A stretch of DNA of 64,000 bases from contig NC_037644.1 of the NCBI RefSeq assembly GCF_003254395.2, forward strand, positions 4,163,501 through 4,227,500, given 5' to 3'. Below, piece after piece: positions 25,163 through 38,561 of the stretch (its first letter is position 1; the number at the start of each line of letters is the position of its first letter). Position numbers and translations under genes: made by a program. This DNA is from Apis mellifera (Eukaryota; Arthropoda; Insecta; Hymenoptera; Apidae). A model generated the notes under the pieces. It saw only the letters and a list, made by a program, of their open reading frames with translations. It was not told the DNA's origin and made no database searches.

Positions 25163-27022
25163 TATGTAAATAATTTTTTAAATATTCATTTGCTATAAAA
25201 TTTTCCAATGTTTTATATAGTTTAAATTCTTAATTAATAAAATAAAGAAACATTCTTTCAATCGTAAAATATTAATTTTATAAAATTTATGAAAAAAATT
25301 CTAAAAAATATTCTTATAGCGATGAAGTGAAAAATATATTTAATTGTATCTCTTAATATTAAAAAAAAATTGATTGTTGTAATGAGATATATTTTTAATA
25401 TTATAAATGATTAAAAAAAGAGAAAACATAAAGAAAAAATAAATGAGAAAAATGAGTTTTGGAGGAAATAAAAAAAATTGGAAGAAGAAAATACAGAAAA
25501 TATATATAGAGAACTGAAATAACAAAAATGAAGACGCTGTATGTATAAATGTTTGAGAAAATATTGGAAAGGAATTTGAAAAATTTTATATAGAAACTAA
25601 TACAAAATTTAGTTATTTGTTTTAAATAACTTAAAATAATTTAAGTTAATAATACTCTTAAAATAATTTATTAAAATAATAATTATTTAAATATTATTAA
25701 CATTTGATTCAAAATATAATAAAATGTTTTTCTTTATTAATTAATCTATTAATTCTACAATTAATTTTTTTATCATCTTTCTTATTTTAAAAAAATAATC
25801 AATAAATTTAAAAAATAATTCAAATTTATTAATTATAATTCAAATTATTATTTAATAACAAAAATTCATTATGTTAAATATGGAAAATTAAATAATTCAA
25901 AAATAAATATAATATGTTGCATATATATACAGAATATCATGTATATTTGAAATGAATCAAGAAATTATTTCCTAATATATTATATAATATATTTGTCATT
26001 AAAAAAAATATTTGAAATAAAAATTAATTTGTTTCAAGAAAGAAATATAATGATTATATAAATTTTATTTAAATGGATATTCGAGATTAAGTATGAAGAT
26101 AATGAAGTATTTTTAAAATATGTTTTTATTCAAATTAATATACATTAATATACATTTTATAAAGTTATTCAAAATCATTCAAAATTATTTATTTGCAATT
26201 TAAAATTTATTTTTGTTGAATCTACTATCTTTCAAATTTTATTCATCGATGTATTTTATCAATTTATATATATGTTATAAATATGAGTTCATATCAATAA
26301 TATGAATCAAGATTTTCGGATTTAATATCTATAGACTGTTTCTAGAATTTTTCAAATAATGGAATAAAAGATTTAAGCTTTGCGAAAAATTACAACCTCT
26401 GATAATAAAAATATGTTAGAGATATCTGGTAACAAATTAAAGAGAATACATTTTTTAGGAATAGAATAAATTAATACATTAAGCTTTGTGATCATTATTT
26501 CGAATATTGAAAATTAAATAATTTATGAATGTATAATTAAAATAAGTTTAAAACACTGTAAATAATTTTAAATAATTTCAGAATATTAACATATTTAGAT
26601 TAATGAATTCGCAGAATAGGCTCTTTTCTTGTTTATTCATCTGAGAAAAATATATTATTTCAATAAAGTTTAAAACAAAGTTTTTTTATAATTTAAAAAT
26701 ACATCGATCTGGATAAAATTTGTGACTGTTGTGATTTCAAGATGTATCTCTTGAAATAAAATAATTCCATTTCAAATATTTTTTTGAATAATGAATAATT
26801 TAAAAAATAATTGAATCTATCTTTAAATAATCTACTTAAATAGTCTCTCAATAAATACATCTTGTATATTTTATATAATTTTAAAATGTTAAAATGTTTC
26901 TAATGATTAAAATTAATTTTAATTTAATGTTTATTAAATTTTTAAATGTTATTTATGAAATATATATATAATAATAAATAATTAAATATTAATTAAATTA
27001 TATATTTTTATATTAACTAAAT

Positions 27023-27055
<33 letters not shown>

Positions 27056-30000
27056 TATATATATATCGTAAATATATCGAAAAAATTTTATGAATTATAA
27101 AAAAATATTAATAATAATAATAAAATTTTTCATTTTAATGTATGTTCATATTATTCTACATAAAAAAATTTTTTTTTATTTTCTTTTAAGTTAAATAAAA
27201 TAAAATATTTATGAACAAAGAAATTTTTCAATAATTGACTTTGACCAATTTTCACGAGTTATATTTTAAAAGTTTAACTAGTAGTTATTTATTCGACTAT
27301 GTTTTTACCAATATAAATGTTTTTACCGAAAAAAAGAATTAATCTCTATTTACTTTCATGAAAATAAAGCATGAAATGTAGGTAAATTTTTATTTTTTAT
27401 TTCGAACTATAATTCTTTGCCGTTTATATCAGTCATTTTTATTTTTAATGAGAAATCAATAAATCGACGTAGCCGACTTTTTCGATTCGTAACCGTAATG
27501 ATTAACCGTAGGTATTCAAAATAGGGAATGTGTTAAAATGGAACGGAAAAGTCAATAAGTTGTGATATCATGTCTTTTTTTTTCAGAGACAACTTGTTTT
27601 TTTGTGACACTCCTGTATCGATTCAAATGTCGAAAAAACATTAATGGAAACTTATATAAATTGATCCAAATTGTTACTTGTTAGAAATAACAAAATAATA
27701 GATTACTTTATAAAACAAGAAAAAAAAAAAAGTTAAATACTTGACATTTATTTAAAAAAAAGTTAATAACAAAAAATATATTTATTTACCGATATTTAAT
27801 CAAATAACATGCTAATAAAAATTAAAAAATTATTAGCTTTTTGCATAATAATTTTAATATAATTTTGTGATTTAAGAAATTATAAAATTATAGATTAAGA
27901 CATAAATATATGCGAAAGAGAAGATGGATATTACATTGAAAATGATTGTTCAAAAATAACTTTTATTTTCAATATAAATCATATAATTTTATTAATGAAA
28001 AATAACTCTTAAGATTCATTCTCGAGAATTTTACTTTAAAATTTTACTTTTATCTTAAAAATTTTCATTTAAGAATGAAAACCTATAGAGTAATTGAAAA
28101 ATTTTATTTTAAAATCTATATGTATTTTCATTGATTTTTTTTAAAATTTTATAATAATCAAAAGCCAAAAAAATTTGTAAAATTTATAAAAATGATATTA
28201 TGTAATTCCTAACTCATAAAATTTCATTAAATAATATTAATTCAATAAAATAATTTCATCAAATAATATTAATTCAATTATAATAAGATTTAGATAATGA
28301 AATAATATATTAATTTTTAATAATTTATTCTACAAATTAAATTAAATTGTTTTCAATATTTTCAAGTAATATTTTCTTATTGTTCGTTTTTTTAGTTTAT
28401 CGTAGAATGGAAATACCATTTCATTTTCACTACGACGCCGCATTTTCAATTAAAAAAGTCAAATAAATTTCGCAAACGAGCAAATAGCGAGGAACAAGAG
28501 AAGTAGATAGAAGAATGTAAGTCTTTCAAAGACAGGAGAAGCGACAAAGAATGGTCGCCAACAAAGAGGAAAGAAATTCAAGAGTAAAATAGAGGCTGCA
28601 GGAATGTGAATCAAATAAAGGAAACAATAGAATAAAATCAAAGAATATTGAATGATAAAATGACAAGACAAAAGAATAAGAGGAAAAAAGATTGAATTAA
28701 TTGCTAATACCAATTTTTTGGAATATATTGAAATGTTTCGTAATAATGTTTATTCATTGCATTATTGCTTGATAAATTTATTTGAAATAATAATTTTTTA
28801 ATTAACAATTCCAGTAAAACAGATTATACAAGATTTATGAAATCGATTTTTATGTATTACTTTTCGAATTTTTTTTTTTTTAGAAAAGAGATTTTTTTCT
28901 TGGATTTAAATTGGATTAGAATTAAAATTACATTTAATTATATATTTATTTTTGTTCTTTTTTTTATTATTCTATTATTTAGTGAAGTATTCTATTATTT
29001 AGAATTTCTTTGTAACATAGATAATTAATAAAAATTTAAAAAATTCTATTTATTATATAAATATTTTGTAATGTAAATGTTTTATTACATGAAAAGAATA
29101 TATACAAATATATATATAACTTTGTATATATATTTTTTATATATAACATTATTGCCTAATTTAGATGAATTCTTATTTTTGCTTTGTTGAATAATCGCTG
29201 TATTTCCTTCTAAAGAGTAATAAGAATTTATAAATCTTTATTCCTTATAATAATATAGATATATATATATAGATAGATATAGATAAATGATTAAAAATGG
29301 ATAAATAGACAAAAATAATTATAAATCTTTTAAAATAAAAAGATCGTGAATGATCAGACATATCGATGAAACTTCGCAGATAAAAAATAGATTAATATAT
29401 TTTTTTATAATAACTCAGATTTAAAAAGTAAAATCAGTTTCAATATTTTAAAAATTAATTCAGAGATAAGTAAAGATAGAAAAATAAAAAAAAATTAAAT
29501 AATATAACATATCGAACATATCGAATAACTTTATAATATACAGAAAAAATATTGAAGTTAATAAATTAAATAAAGTTAATAAATTTCTAATATTTCATTA
29601 AAAAATTGTGTTGAAAAAATATTTATTTGAAAAAATATTAGTAATTATACATATAACACAATAGATTGCATTTTTTATTATATAATAAAAATAATGCATA
29701 GCTATTTCTTAGCAGTATTAATTAATGCATTACTTATTAAAATAATAATATAATATATACTTACATTTTTTTCTTAGCCAGTAAATATTGGTCAATATCA
29801 TAGTAAAGTAATCAAAAGTATAAGTAATTAATAGATAATTTAATAATAATTATAATTTTTATTATTTAAATAATTTTATAATTCTTATAATTAAAAATAG
29901 TTTTAATAATCCTTATTAAATTCATATTTTTATTAATTAATACCATTCGTTTTAATATTTTTTGAAGAAATTATAATTGAATCAAATATTTATTACTGTC

Positions 30001-31600
30001 AAAATAATTAATAAAAATTTTTGCATATTTGTAATTGTTATTTTTTCAAAAAAATTTTTATAAACATAAATTTATACAAATTTTTATCTATGATCTAATC
30101 TATTAATTTGTAATATAATTCCCAATCTTTTCGAATATTTTATATACATGCATCTCGTGTTATCCATAAGTTCGGTAATAATAATTTATAGGAGCTAAAT
30201 AGATCAATCAGATATTAAATTCAATTGATATTAACTGTAATATATTGTTATGAATATGAAATAAAATATACTGAAATAAAATGTCTTGAAATAAAAAGTA
30301 AAATCATAGTAGATGTATGTAACGATATGAAAATGAAGTGATTCAATGTCAAAAAAATGCTTTGTGAATGATATAAATATATCTAGTATGAAATATATGA
30401 CAAAGAAATTCATCGTAATAAATAATAAAAATTGTAGTGCACAAAATTTAAATAGGTGTGGAAAACTGTGCCAAATTTTCACAGTTAGAAGATACAAATG
30501 AAAAAATAAAAAAAATAACTTTTATATGGACATATGTAAAAGGATAGTAGCTATTAATATAATTTAGCGAACTTTAATTAACGAGATTTGTGACAAAATT
30601 TTTTTGCTAATAAATACGAATGAGACCACATGAATCGATGTCATGTAAAAATTATTTTGACAATTGTTAAATAATTTGACAAATCATAATATTAGAAAAA
30701 ATATTATTAAAATCAATATATGGATTTTATTGATGAGATAGCAAATAAAATAATAAAGATCGAAACATAGGTAATTTAATTTAAATATTAGAAAATTGTT
30801 TGTAATTAGTTAATTATTTAAAAATCAAATCAATTCTTTTACTTTCTTCTAGACAAATAAATTTCGTAATTATTGCTTAGTTCATAAATTCAACAACAGG
30901 AATATTATAATAGCCAGAACATAACGAAGAAAAAATGATATTGATAACAAATGAATATATAATAAAAATTGAAAAATCTTTGAATCTTTAATTCAAACAT
31001 GTCATCTAACGTGAATAGATTATAATATAAAATTTAAAAAAGTATAGTTTCTATAAATAATTTAGTATCTTCTATTAAAAATAAGTTTTATTTTATTCTA
31101 TTAATATTATTTATATATAAGAGTATTTCTCTGAATTAAAATTCTCAATCGTAAAATGTTATTTCAATTTCTTTTTGAATAATTCTTAACGGGATAAGAA
31201 ATTGGGCAACAATATTTTAAATTTCGCATTTGGAATATATTGAAATTTCTATTAAACCTTTCAATGTGAATAATGCATTGAACAATTAAAAATATAAAAT
31301 TCTTTAAAAAAAGATTTTTAAAAAAATTCTTTAAAATGAATTGTAACTCTTTTTTGACAAAATCAATTGTCAAAATTGATTTTGAAATATTTTTTAACAA
31401 AATATAAAAGAATTAATGCTTTGCATCAATCAGATAATTATCTTTTTTAAAGTTTCAATATCGGATATATCATAACTTAAATCTAACGCTATCAAAATTC
31501 GGATATTGATTTGTAAAAAATTATTAGTCATAATTTTTTTGTTGATTTTTTTTTAAACAAAAGAAAATAAAAATTTTGATTTTTTTATAATTTTTCGATG
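25160..31600. other. AT-rich non-coding stretch
   Basis: No supportable gene in about 6.4 kb. Minor local deviations: a CpG-containing patch at 27,462-27,540 and a purine-rich strand at about 28,480-28,700. The latter produces an apparent 84-codon hydrophobic frame on the other strand; it is a compositional by-product. Confidence 0.65.
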
Positions 31601-31601
31601 A

Positions 31602-31742
31602 TTAATAAATCAATTATTAATCAATTATATATATATATAATTGATTAATAAATCAATTATTAATCAATTATATATATATATAATTGATATATATATATAT
31701 AATTGATTAATAATTGATTAATATATATATATATATATATAT
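31602..31742. repeat. Nested AT palindrome and tandem duplication cluster
   Basis: A unit of about 43 bases containing AATCAATTATATATATATAT occurs twice in tandem (about 31,602-31,644 and 31,645-31,687), followed by partial units. Each unit is itself a near-perfect hairpin of TTAATCAATT against AATTGATTAA around a TA core, so the strand can fold into several alternative cruciforms. Confidence 0.85.
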
Positions 31743-31744
31743 TA

Positions 31745-33815
31745 GCATATTATTAACACATTCAATATATATTAACTTACATTCTCATTTACTTTATCTA
31801 TTATATTATATATATTATATATATATTATTTACTTATTGATAAAATTATTCGACATTGATGGATATTATCAAAATTTTAATCAATTGGTTTTATATTCTA
31901 TTATGATTATAATATAATACGAATAATCGTTATAATGAAACAAAATTTTGAAGAGCTAAGGAGAAGAAGGAAGAAGTCAAAAATTTTATAAGATATTTAT
32001 TAATTTGTAAAATGTTAATAAAAATCTTTCAGATCTATTCATTGAATATTGTTGATATATTTACATAAATAATGTATGCATCAAATGCGACTTTTTATTT
32101 ATTTATTTATTGTTTTTATAAATATTATGATTAAGGCTAGTATGCAAAATATATAATAAATAAATTGAATTTTGACAAATATCATGAAACTTATAATATT
32201 TATTTATAACAAATTTTATTTCTTCAAAAATAAAATATGAATTTTTTGGATGATCTAAATTATTATGATTGAAGTTATAATAATAAATATTATTATTCGT
32301 ACTATATCCGCCAGTGTATTTGTAGTACATCATCAATATTTTATCAATATTGTAATAAACATCCAATTTGTTAATACAATAAAATATTCGGTATCAATAA
32401 TTATTACAATCATATTTATAATTGCAAAGAGAAAGAAAATAATTTAAAAAAATGAAGATTTTTATGCAATTTCTAGAAAAGAACTCTATTGTGCAAATGA
32501 TTTTATGAAAGATTTAATTTTGAACAATATCAATGTATTTAATTTCGAGTATAGATATAATGAATTTAAAAATTTTTATAGAATGTCAAGTATTGAATTG
32601 AATATTTATTAAATTTGATCGAATCAAAAATTGTTGAAAGTGAAAAAAATTTTAGAAAAGCATTTCGATAAAAGAATGATTAAACATATCCAATGGTATA
32701 AAAAACTGGTTTAATTAAAATATGACTATTGTATAATATCAAATGTAATAATATATAATATAATAATAATAATAGATAATAGATAATAATAATAAAAGAT
32801 AGATAATAATAAAAGATAGAAAGATAAAAACAGATATTTTTATTGTAATTCCAAAAATAAATTTCGCGATATATATTAGTTATATTTTTCTTAAAAATAG
32901 TAAATTTTTAGATAGACAAACGCGATTTGTTTGTAATATTATTTAAAATTGTAATTTACTTAAAAAATAAAAAATGAACTTCAGTTTTTTTTAAATAAAA
33001 TATCATTTAAATTTCATATAAAACATTAAATCGAATTTGATCTTTTTTAAATTATAGCTTTCAAGATGAAAAGCAGAAATGAATAAAATAAATTAAATGT
33101 TTCGCCAAATAATTTATTAATATATTATATAAAACTACATATTATATATAAACTACATTATATAAACTAGATTCCAAATCGTTGCAAGAATGCATTTTTG
33201 CATTCTATGCTACTCTTTCATAATCCTTTCTGCTCATGTTATTCTAGATATAGATTAATATGCTTTTCATATCTTTAATTATAAATTGTTTAATATAAGT
33301 TCTTCGCTAGTATATTTCTAAAAAAAAAAAAATTCAATCGTGATAAATCTAAGTATCATTAAAGCTCTTTTACGGATCTATAAATTTCAATTTATTTCAT
33401 ATTTTATCCAAAATATTTTTTATAGATCTATAATTATCAGGAAGATAATTTTAATAAAATTTTATCTTATTAAAAATACATTAATATCATTTATCAATGA
33501 CTATGGATAATATATAATTTTATCAACATAATAAGTAAATTTAACATAAATATATCAATTTATTTTATTCATTTTTAAAAATCTTCTTAAAAATATTTGA
33601 ATTCGTTTTGATGCTCAATTTCATATGATATAAGCAAATTAACGATATTGCATTTAAAAAACAAGAATTCATTCATTTCCTTTTTCGAATAACATTGCAA
33701 ATATAAAAAATTTGTATATAGTATAGTATATAGTAACAATTTTACATAAAAAACATTAAAATTTGTTCCTCTATTTTGTTTTTCAATAAATTATCAGTTT
33801 TGAGAAAATTTCTAA
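31745..33815. other. AT-rich non-coding stretch with GATA/TAA-like simple repeats
   Basis: Contains an irregular ATA/GATA simple repeat at about 32,750-32,830. No gene is recognised. Confidence 0.65.
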
Positions 33816-33816
33816 T

Positions 33817-33820
<4 letters not shown>

Positions 33821-33895
<75 letters not shown>
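33821..33895. repeat. Compound microsatellite (TA)16 then (GA)21
   Basis: A pure TA run (33,821-33,852) passes directly into a pure GA run (33,853-33,895). The GA part is a polypurine tract able to adopt triplex structure and is a likely polymorphic marker. Confidence 0.95.
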
Positions 33896-33899
<4 letters not shown>

Positions 33900-35229
33900 G
33901 AGTTTGTTGTTTTATTATTCTTATTTATTTTTAATTTAAAATATAAAAAGAATTTAAATATTAGTTGTTTTTCTCTTGAAAAATTCATAAAAAAATTCAT
34001 TTAAGTAGTTTTTCCTCTATACAAAAAATAAAAATAGAAAGTGATTAAAAATATATATAGAATATACATAGAATATTAATCAAAATATAACTCTTCTAAA
34101 TTTATAATTACAGTATAATATAACATATTTATTTTTTTACTTAATGTATTTAATATTAATAAATAAAAAAAAATATTAAAAAATAAATAATAAAAAAAAT
34201 ATTAGAATAGAATTGTATTTCTTTTAGTATAAAATTCATTATTCAGATTATGATTTTAGTATTATGAAAGTTAATACCAAATAAATTTAAAATTCTTCAG
34301 AGATTTAAAATCTAAGAATATATAATAAAAATTATATTCAATTCTATGTCAAAGTTAATCGAATTAATTATAAAGTTCAAATATTTTTTAAAGAGAAAGA
34401 TAGTATTAGTTAGTATACTATTACTTTGTTTTAGAGTAAAATGATATATATGAAGAAAAAACTTTATTAAAAATAATTATTAAAAATAAACATTTATGAT
34501 ACTGATCTTACTATTAGAATGAAGTTAAAAATCATTAAACATAGTAAACTAAAATAAGAAAACTATTTGCAAAATTATTAAAACAATAAATATTACAAGC
34601 AAGAAATGAAAAAATATTATATCAAGTTTAAAAAGTTTAACAATATTTCCAGATCCAGAATATATGTTCCAAAATATCTCAAAGAAAATAAGAAAATAAT
34701 TTTATATTAGAGTTAAGATTTGTATATTTTATCGATTTTCATAAATATATTTTTTTAGATACAATTAAATAATAAATAATAAAAGTAATAATAGAATAAT
34801 AATTGATATAGAGTTTCTAAATAATTTATCAAGTTTCTAAATATATATATTTCTGGTTAATATAGAAAAAAGCAATTAAGATAATAAATTTTAAAAATAA
34901 TCAATTACTTGAATTTGATTAGTAAATAAAACCAAAAAAAAAAAAAAATTTATGTAAATAGAAGTAAAATTAATCTATTATATTGGAAGATAATCACTCT
35001 GAAAATGAAACAAATTATAATTTCGATACTAATAGAACAAATTCTATTTTGATATTATTTAATGATTCAGATAAGAAAACAAAGATAGAGCTTTAATTCA
35101 AAGTTTAGATTTGTTTAGATCATAAGGACAGAATTTATTGGGATAGATCAAAAAAGCAATATTATATCTATATAAATCAAAAATAAATGAATATATATAA
35201 TTAATAGCAAGCATGTTTGAAGTATGTTG

Positions 35230-36460
35230 AAAAAAATTAATATGTTTATAGAAATTCCAAAAAATCCTATAAAAGAAGCTATTTCAGTAAAGAATGAATA
35301 ATAAAACATTGTTATGATAATAGAATTAAGATCAATTTTAAAATGATATGATTAAATATGATATATGGATATTAACTGATCGAAGATAATAAAAATATCG
35401 TGATATACTTTTAACAAATAAATATCTCTTTGATGGATCACTAAAAAAGAAAAATAAGATTAGCATTTATTTAAAAAAATGGAAATTTACTTAAAAAAAA
35501 AAGATTTTAATGTAATTTTTGTATTTTTTATTAGCTCAATTCGAATAATAATGAATATATATATATATATTATAACAGTATACTTAAATAAAAATAAAAA
35601 ATTTATGAAAATCCTAATACATTATAGATTCTAAAAAAATTAATTATTATGAAAAATAATAGAAGATATTAAGTTAAAAATTATTATGCTGAAGGTATAA
35701 AGCATTGAAAATATAATAAATATATAATAATAAATATAATAAATATAAGTTAGAAAGTTATATGTGGTTTTAAATAAACTAAGAATAACATAAAAAAACT
35801 TATAGAAATAAAAAAGTTTAATGCAAATGCATCAAATGCAAATCCATCTGTGCATTATAAAAGTTAAAGAAGAAATTTTCATAATAACTATATATAAGAA
35901 TGATTTGATAATAACATCTATAAATATAAAAGAAATACAAAAATTTAAAAATTTAAATCAAGAGTTCGAAATTAAATATATAAGAAAAATTATATATTGT
36001 TTTTGACATTGACTTTTCAAAAGAGAATAACAATATTATTATAAAAATATATCAAGAATTTTATTGAACATTTTGATAATTGCTATGATTAGTACAAATG
36101 TGAAGATGAAAAATTCTAAGAAAATCTTAATAAATACAAAACTTAATAAATATAATATAAATAAATATAAAATTAAATGTTTTTTATAAAGATAAAAATA
36201 AAATTTCATATCAAATGTTTAATATCTTTGGTTATAAATGTTCATTTAAGCAATATTAATAGTTAATACTTATATTATACTATATATAATATATATAATT
36301 TAATACAATAATTATAAATCAGAACATTGAACAACAGCGAAATATTTAACATTATCTAAAAAAGAATATTATATGACATATATAAATCAAAAAAAAATTC
36401 AAAGTTATGTGAATGCAGATTGGAATAAAATTATAAAAGCAATAGGCATTTATATATAAT
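35230..36460 (+). pseudogene. copia RT/RNase H fragment inside segment A1
   Basis: Plus-strand remnants of a copia polyprotein. About 35,250-35,310 encodes FIEIPKNPIKEA, like the region ahead of RT. 35,821-36,006 is an open block with CIIKVKEEIFIITIYKNDL, then EFEIKYIRKIIYC, which is the RT catalytic block with YVDD changed to YKND. About 36,340-36,460 encodes KKEYYMTYINQKK then SYVNADWNK, the opening of RNase H (usual DADW, here NADW at 36,412-36,423). The first RT blocks are broken, and no LTRs were found. It is unrelated by position to the 12.8-17.5 kb copia element and of opposite orientation. Confidence 0.8.
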
Positions 36461-36839
36461 GAATTTAGTGTTCATTTTCAATCAAGCCTCAATTATATAA
36501 GAATTATATATTTTTCATTGTATACAAAATACAGTATAAAAAATATAATATATAAAGAAAATTTAATATATAAAATTGATAATAATTATTAGATATAATA
36601 TATATATATATATATATAAAAGATATTAAAAAAAAGGATCCAAAACATAAAAAATTTTTAATATATTTGCCAAAAGAAACAAAAAAATGTTCAATCAACA
36701 TAAATCCTACAGTCAATTCTTTCCATATAAAATCAATTTTTACGAATTCGATATTGTGAATGAATTTCATTGTTGAAATTCATAAATAAAAGAAAATAAT
36801 AAAAATTTATTCAGAGATAGAGTTTAAAGGTATCAATAT

Positions 36840-36902
36840 AAAATTATTATTAATATTATTATTAAAATTATTATTAATATTATTATTAAAATTATTATTA
36901 AC
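36840..36902. repeat. 27-base tandem repeat of ATT/ATA words, two and a part units
   Basis: The pattern ATTATTATTAATATT recurs with period about 27. The same array is present in A2 at 43,575-43,637. Confidence 0.85.
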
Positions 36903-38561
36903 TGAGATTTCATAGATGGAAAGGAAATAAAAAATTTCTTTGTTACAATCCGATACTTCTTTCATTATAATGCAAAATTTATATCTTCATGTCATAGATC
37001 GTTATATCTTCAAATATAATATTGAATTGATAACTTTTGAATGTATTTGAATGTATTTTTAAATCAATCTCTGTTTATATTCAAGGTATTGCAAAAAAAT
37101 TCATTTATAATAAAAATCGATTTTACATCGAAAGGATTAATTGCAAAACACATATGATGATATTTTTTGTTTCTTTTAATAAATAAGTCATTAAAATCTT
37201 AAAAAAATTTTTTTTGAGATTCATAATATAAATATATTATGATATCGAACAAATAAGAAATTTTTCATAAAATTTAAATAAAATATTTAGAAATAACGAT
37301 TTTCAATGAAACTGTACTCAAAAACTTGGAAAAAATGCAATTTTTTATAAAAACAAAATATATTGATAATATACATAAGATACATTTTATACATAAGATA
37401 TTGAAAGATATGTATGTTATAAAGTATAATTATTTATGTACATTAAATTTTTATTTATAAGCAAATATATTAAATTATTATTTGTTTTAAAACTTTAATT
37501 TTAAAGAGGAGTGTTGAAAAAACTAAATTTTTTTATTTATATAAAATTGAAGTATAAATTTCGAGAGTTATCAAATTGCCGATTATCATTGTTTGGTATT
37601 ATTTAATATTGGTTACAGTTACGGTTTTTCAACATAAAATCAATAATATTGAATTTCAAAATATCATAGTCAAACTATAAATGCGTAAATAAATTATATA
37701 CAAATTAGTTTTTCCAACACAAATAAGTTTTTCCAACACAAATGAAATAAAAAATAATTTATTTTATAAAATAGTAAATATAAATGCAATTGTTTGCTTT
37801 ATATATGTATTATATAATATTTTTTTAAATTAAAACTTAAAAGTAATTTTAAACTAATATAAAGTAAAATTTTTTTTAAATAATCAAATCTGCTACTTGG
37901 AGTATTATAAGATAATTATAAGAAAATTAGATTTAACTGATTTTTTCAACTGATAATATAGCTGATAATATATAATAATAATATAAATATTTAATAATAA
38001 TTAAAATATTTTTTAATTAGAAATACTTATGAATAAAATAATTTATTTTATAAACATCTTATTTTATAAATATTCTTATTTTGAAATAAATTTATTTATT
38101 TCTTTATTTATTACTTAGAATTTTATTTAGAATTATTCTAAATTTTTTTTAATATTATCTAATAAAAAGAATTTAATTCTATTTATAAATATCGATTAAT
38201 ATTGATATTGATTAACTACTTAATTTTTAAAAGAAACTTGACTTCTCAATAATTATTTTTTGACATTAAAATTCAATTAATTATATAAAATAAAATGTTT
38301 AAAAATGAAAATTAAAAATTATTGTGATTTTTTATTTTAAATTATTCGAAAAAATTGTTAAAATAAAAAAACATATAAAGTTATATAAAAAATTTATTAT
38401 TTGTATTATTATTCTTAAAATAATCAAAATTTATATCAAATTTATAATAAATTTATATGCTAAAAAAATTTAAAAGAATAAAAAAGTTATTTTTTCTTTG
38501 CGTTAAAAGGAATATATCAACTTAACAATAAACATCAAAAAATTTAATATTTGTTTATTTT

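Larger units (their letters stand above)
34742..38553 (+). repeat. Segment A, copy 1, of a large tandem duplication
   Basis: Matches 41,511-45,277 end to end in the same orientation. Shared landmarks include the opening AAATATATTTTTTTAGATAC, the 27-base tandem repeat (36,840 and 43,575), ACAAATAAG with a second CCAACACAAATGA, and the closing TCAACTTAACAATAAACATC. Differences are overwhelmingly single-base indels. Here A runs directly into B (38,562 onward). Confidence 0.93.

Noticed and set aside
28459..28713. 84-codon hydrophobic frame on the minus strand
   Set aside because: It is opposite a purine-rich strand, which yields Leu/Phe-rich open frames automatically. No motif, no neighbour, no homology that I can recall.
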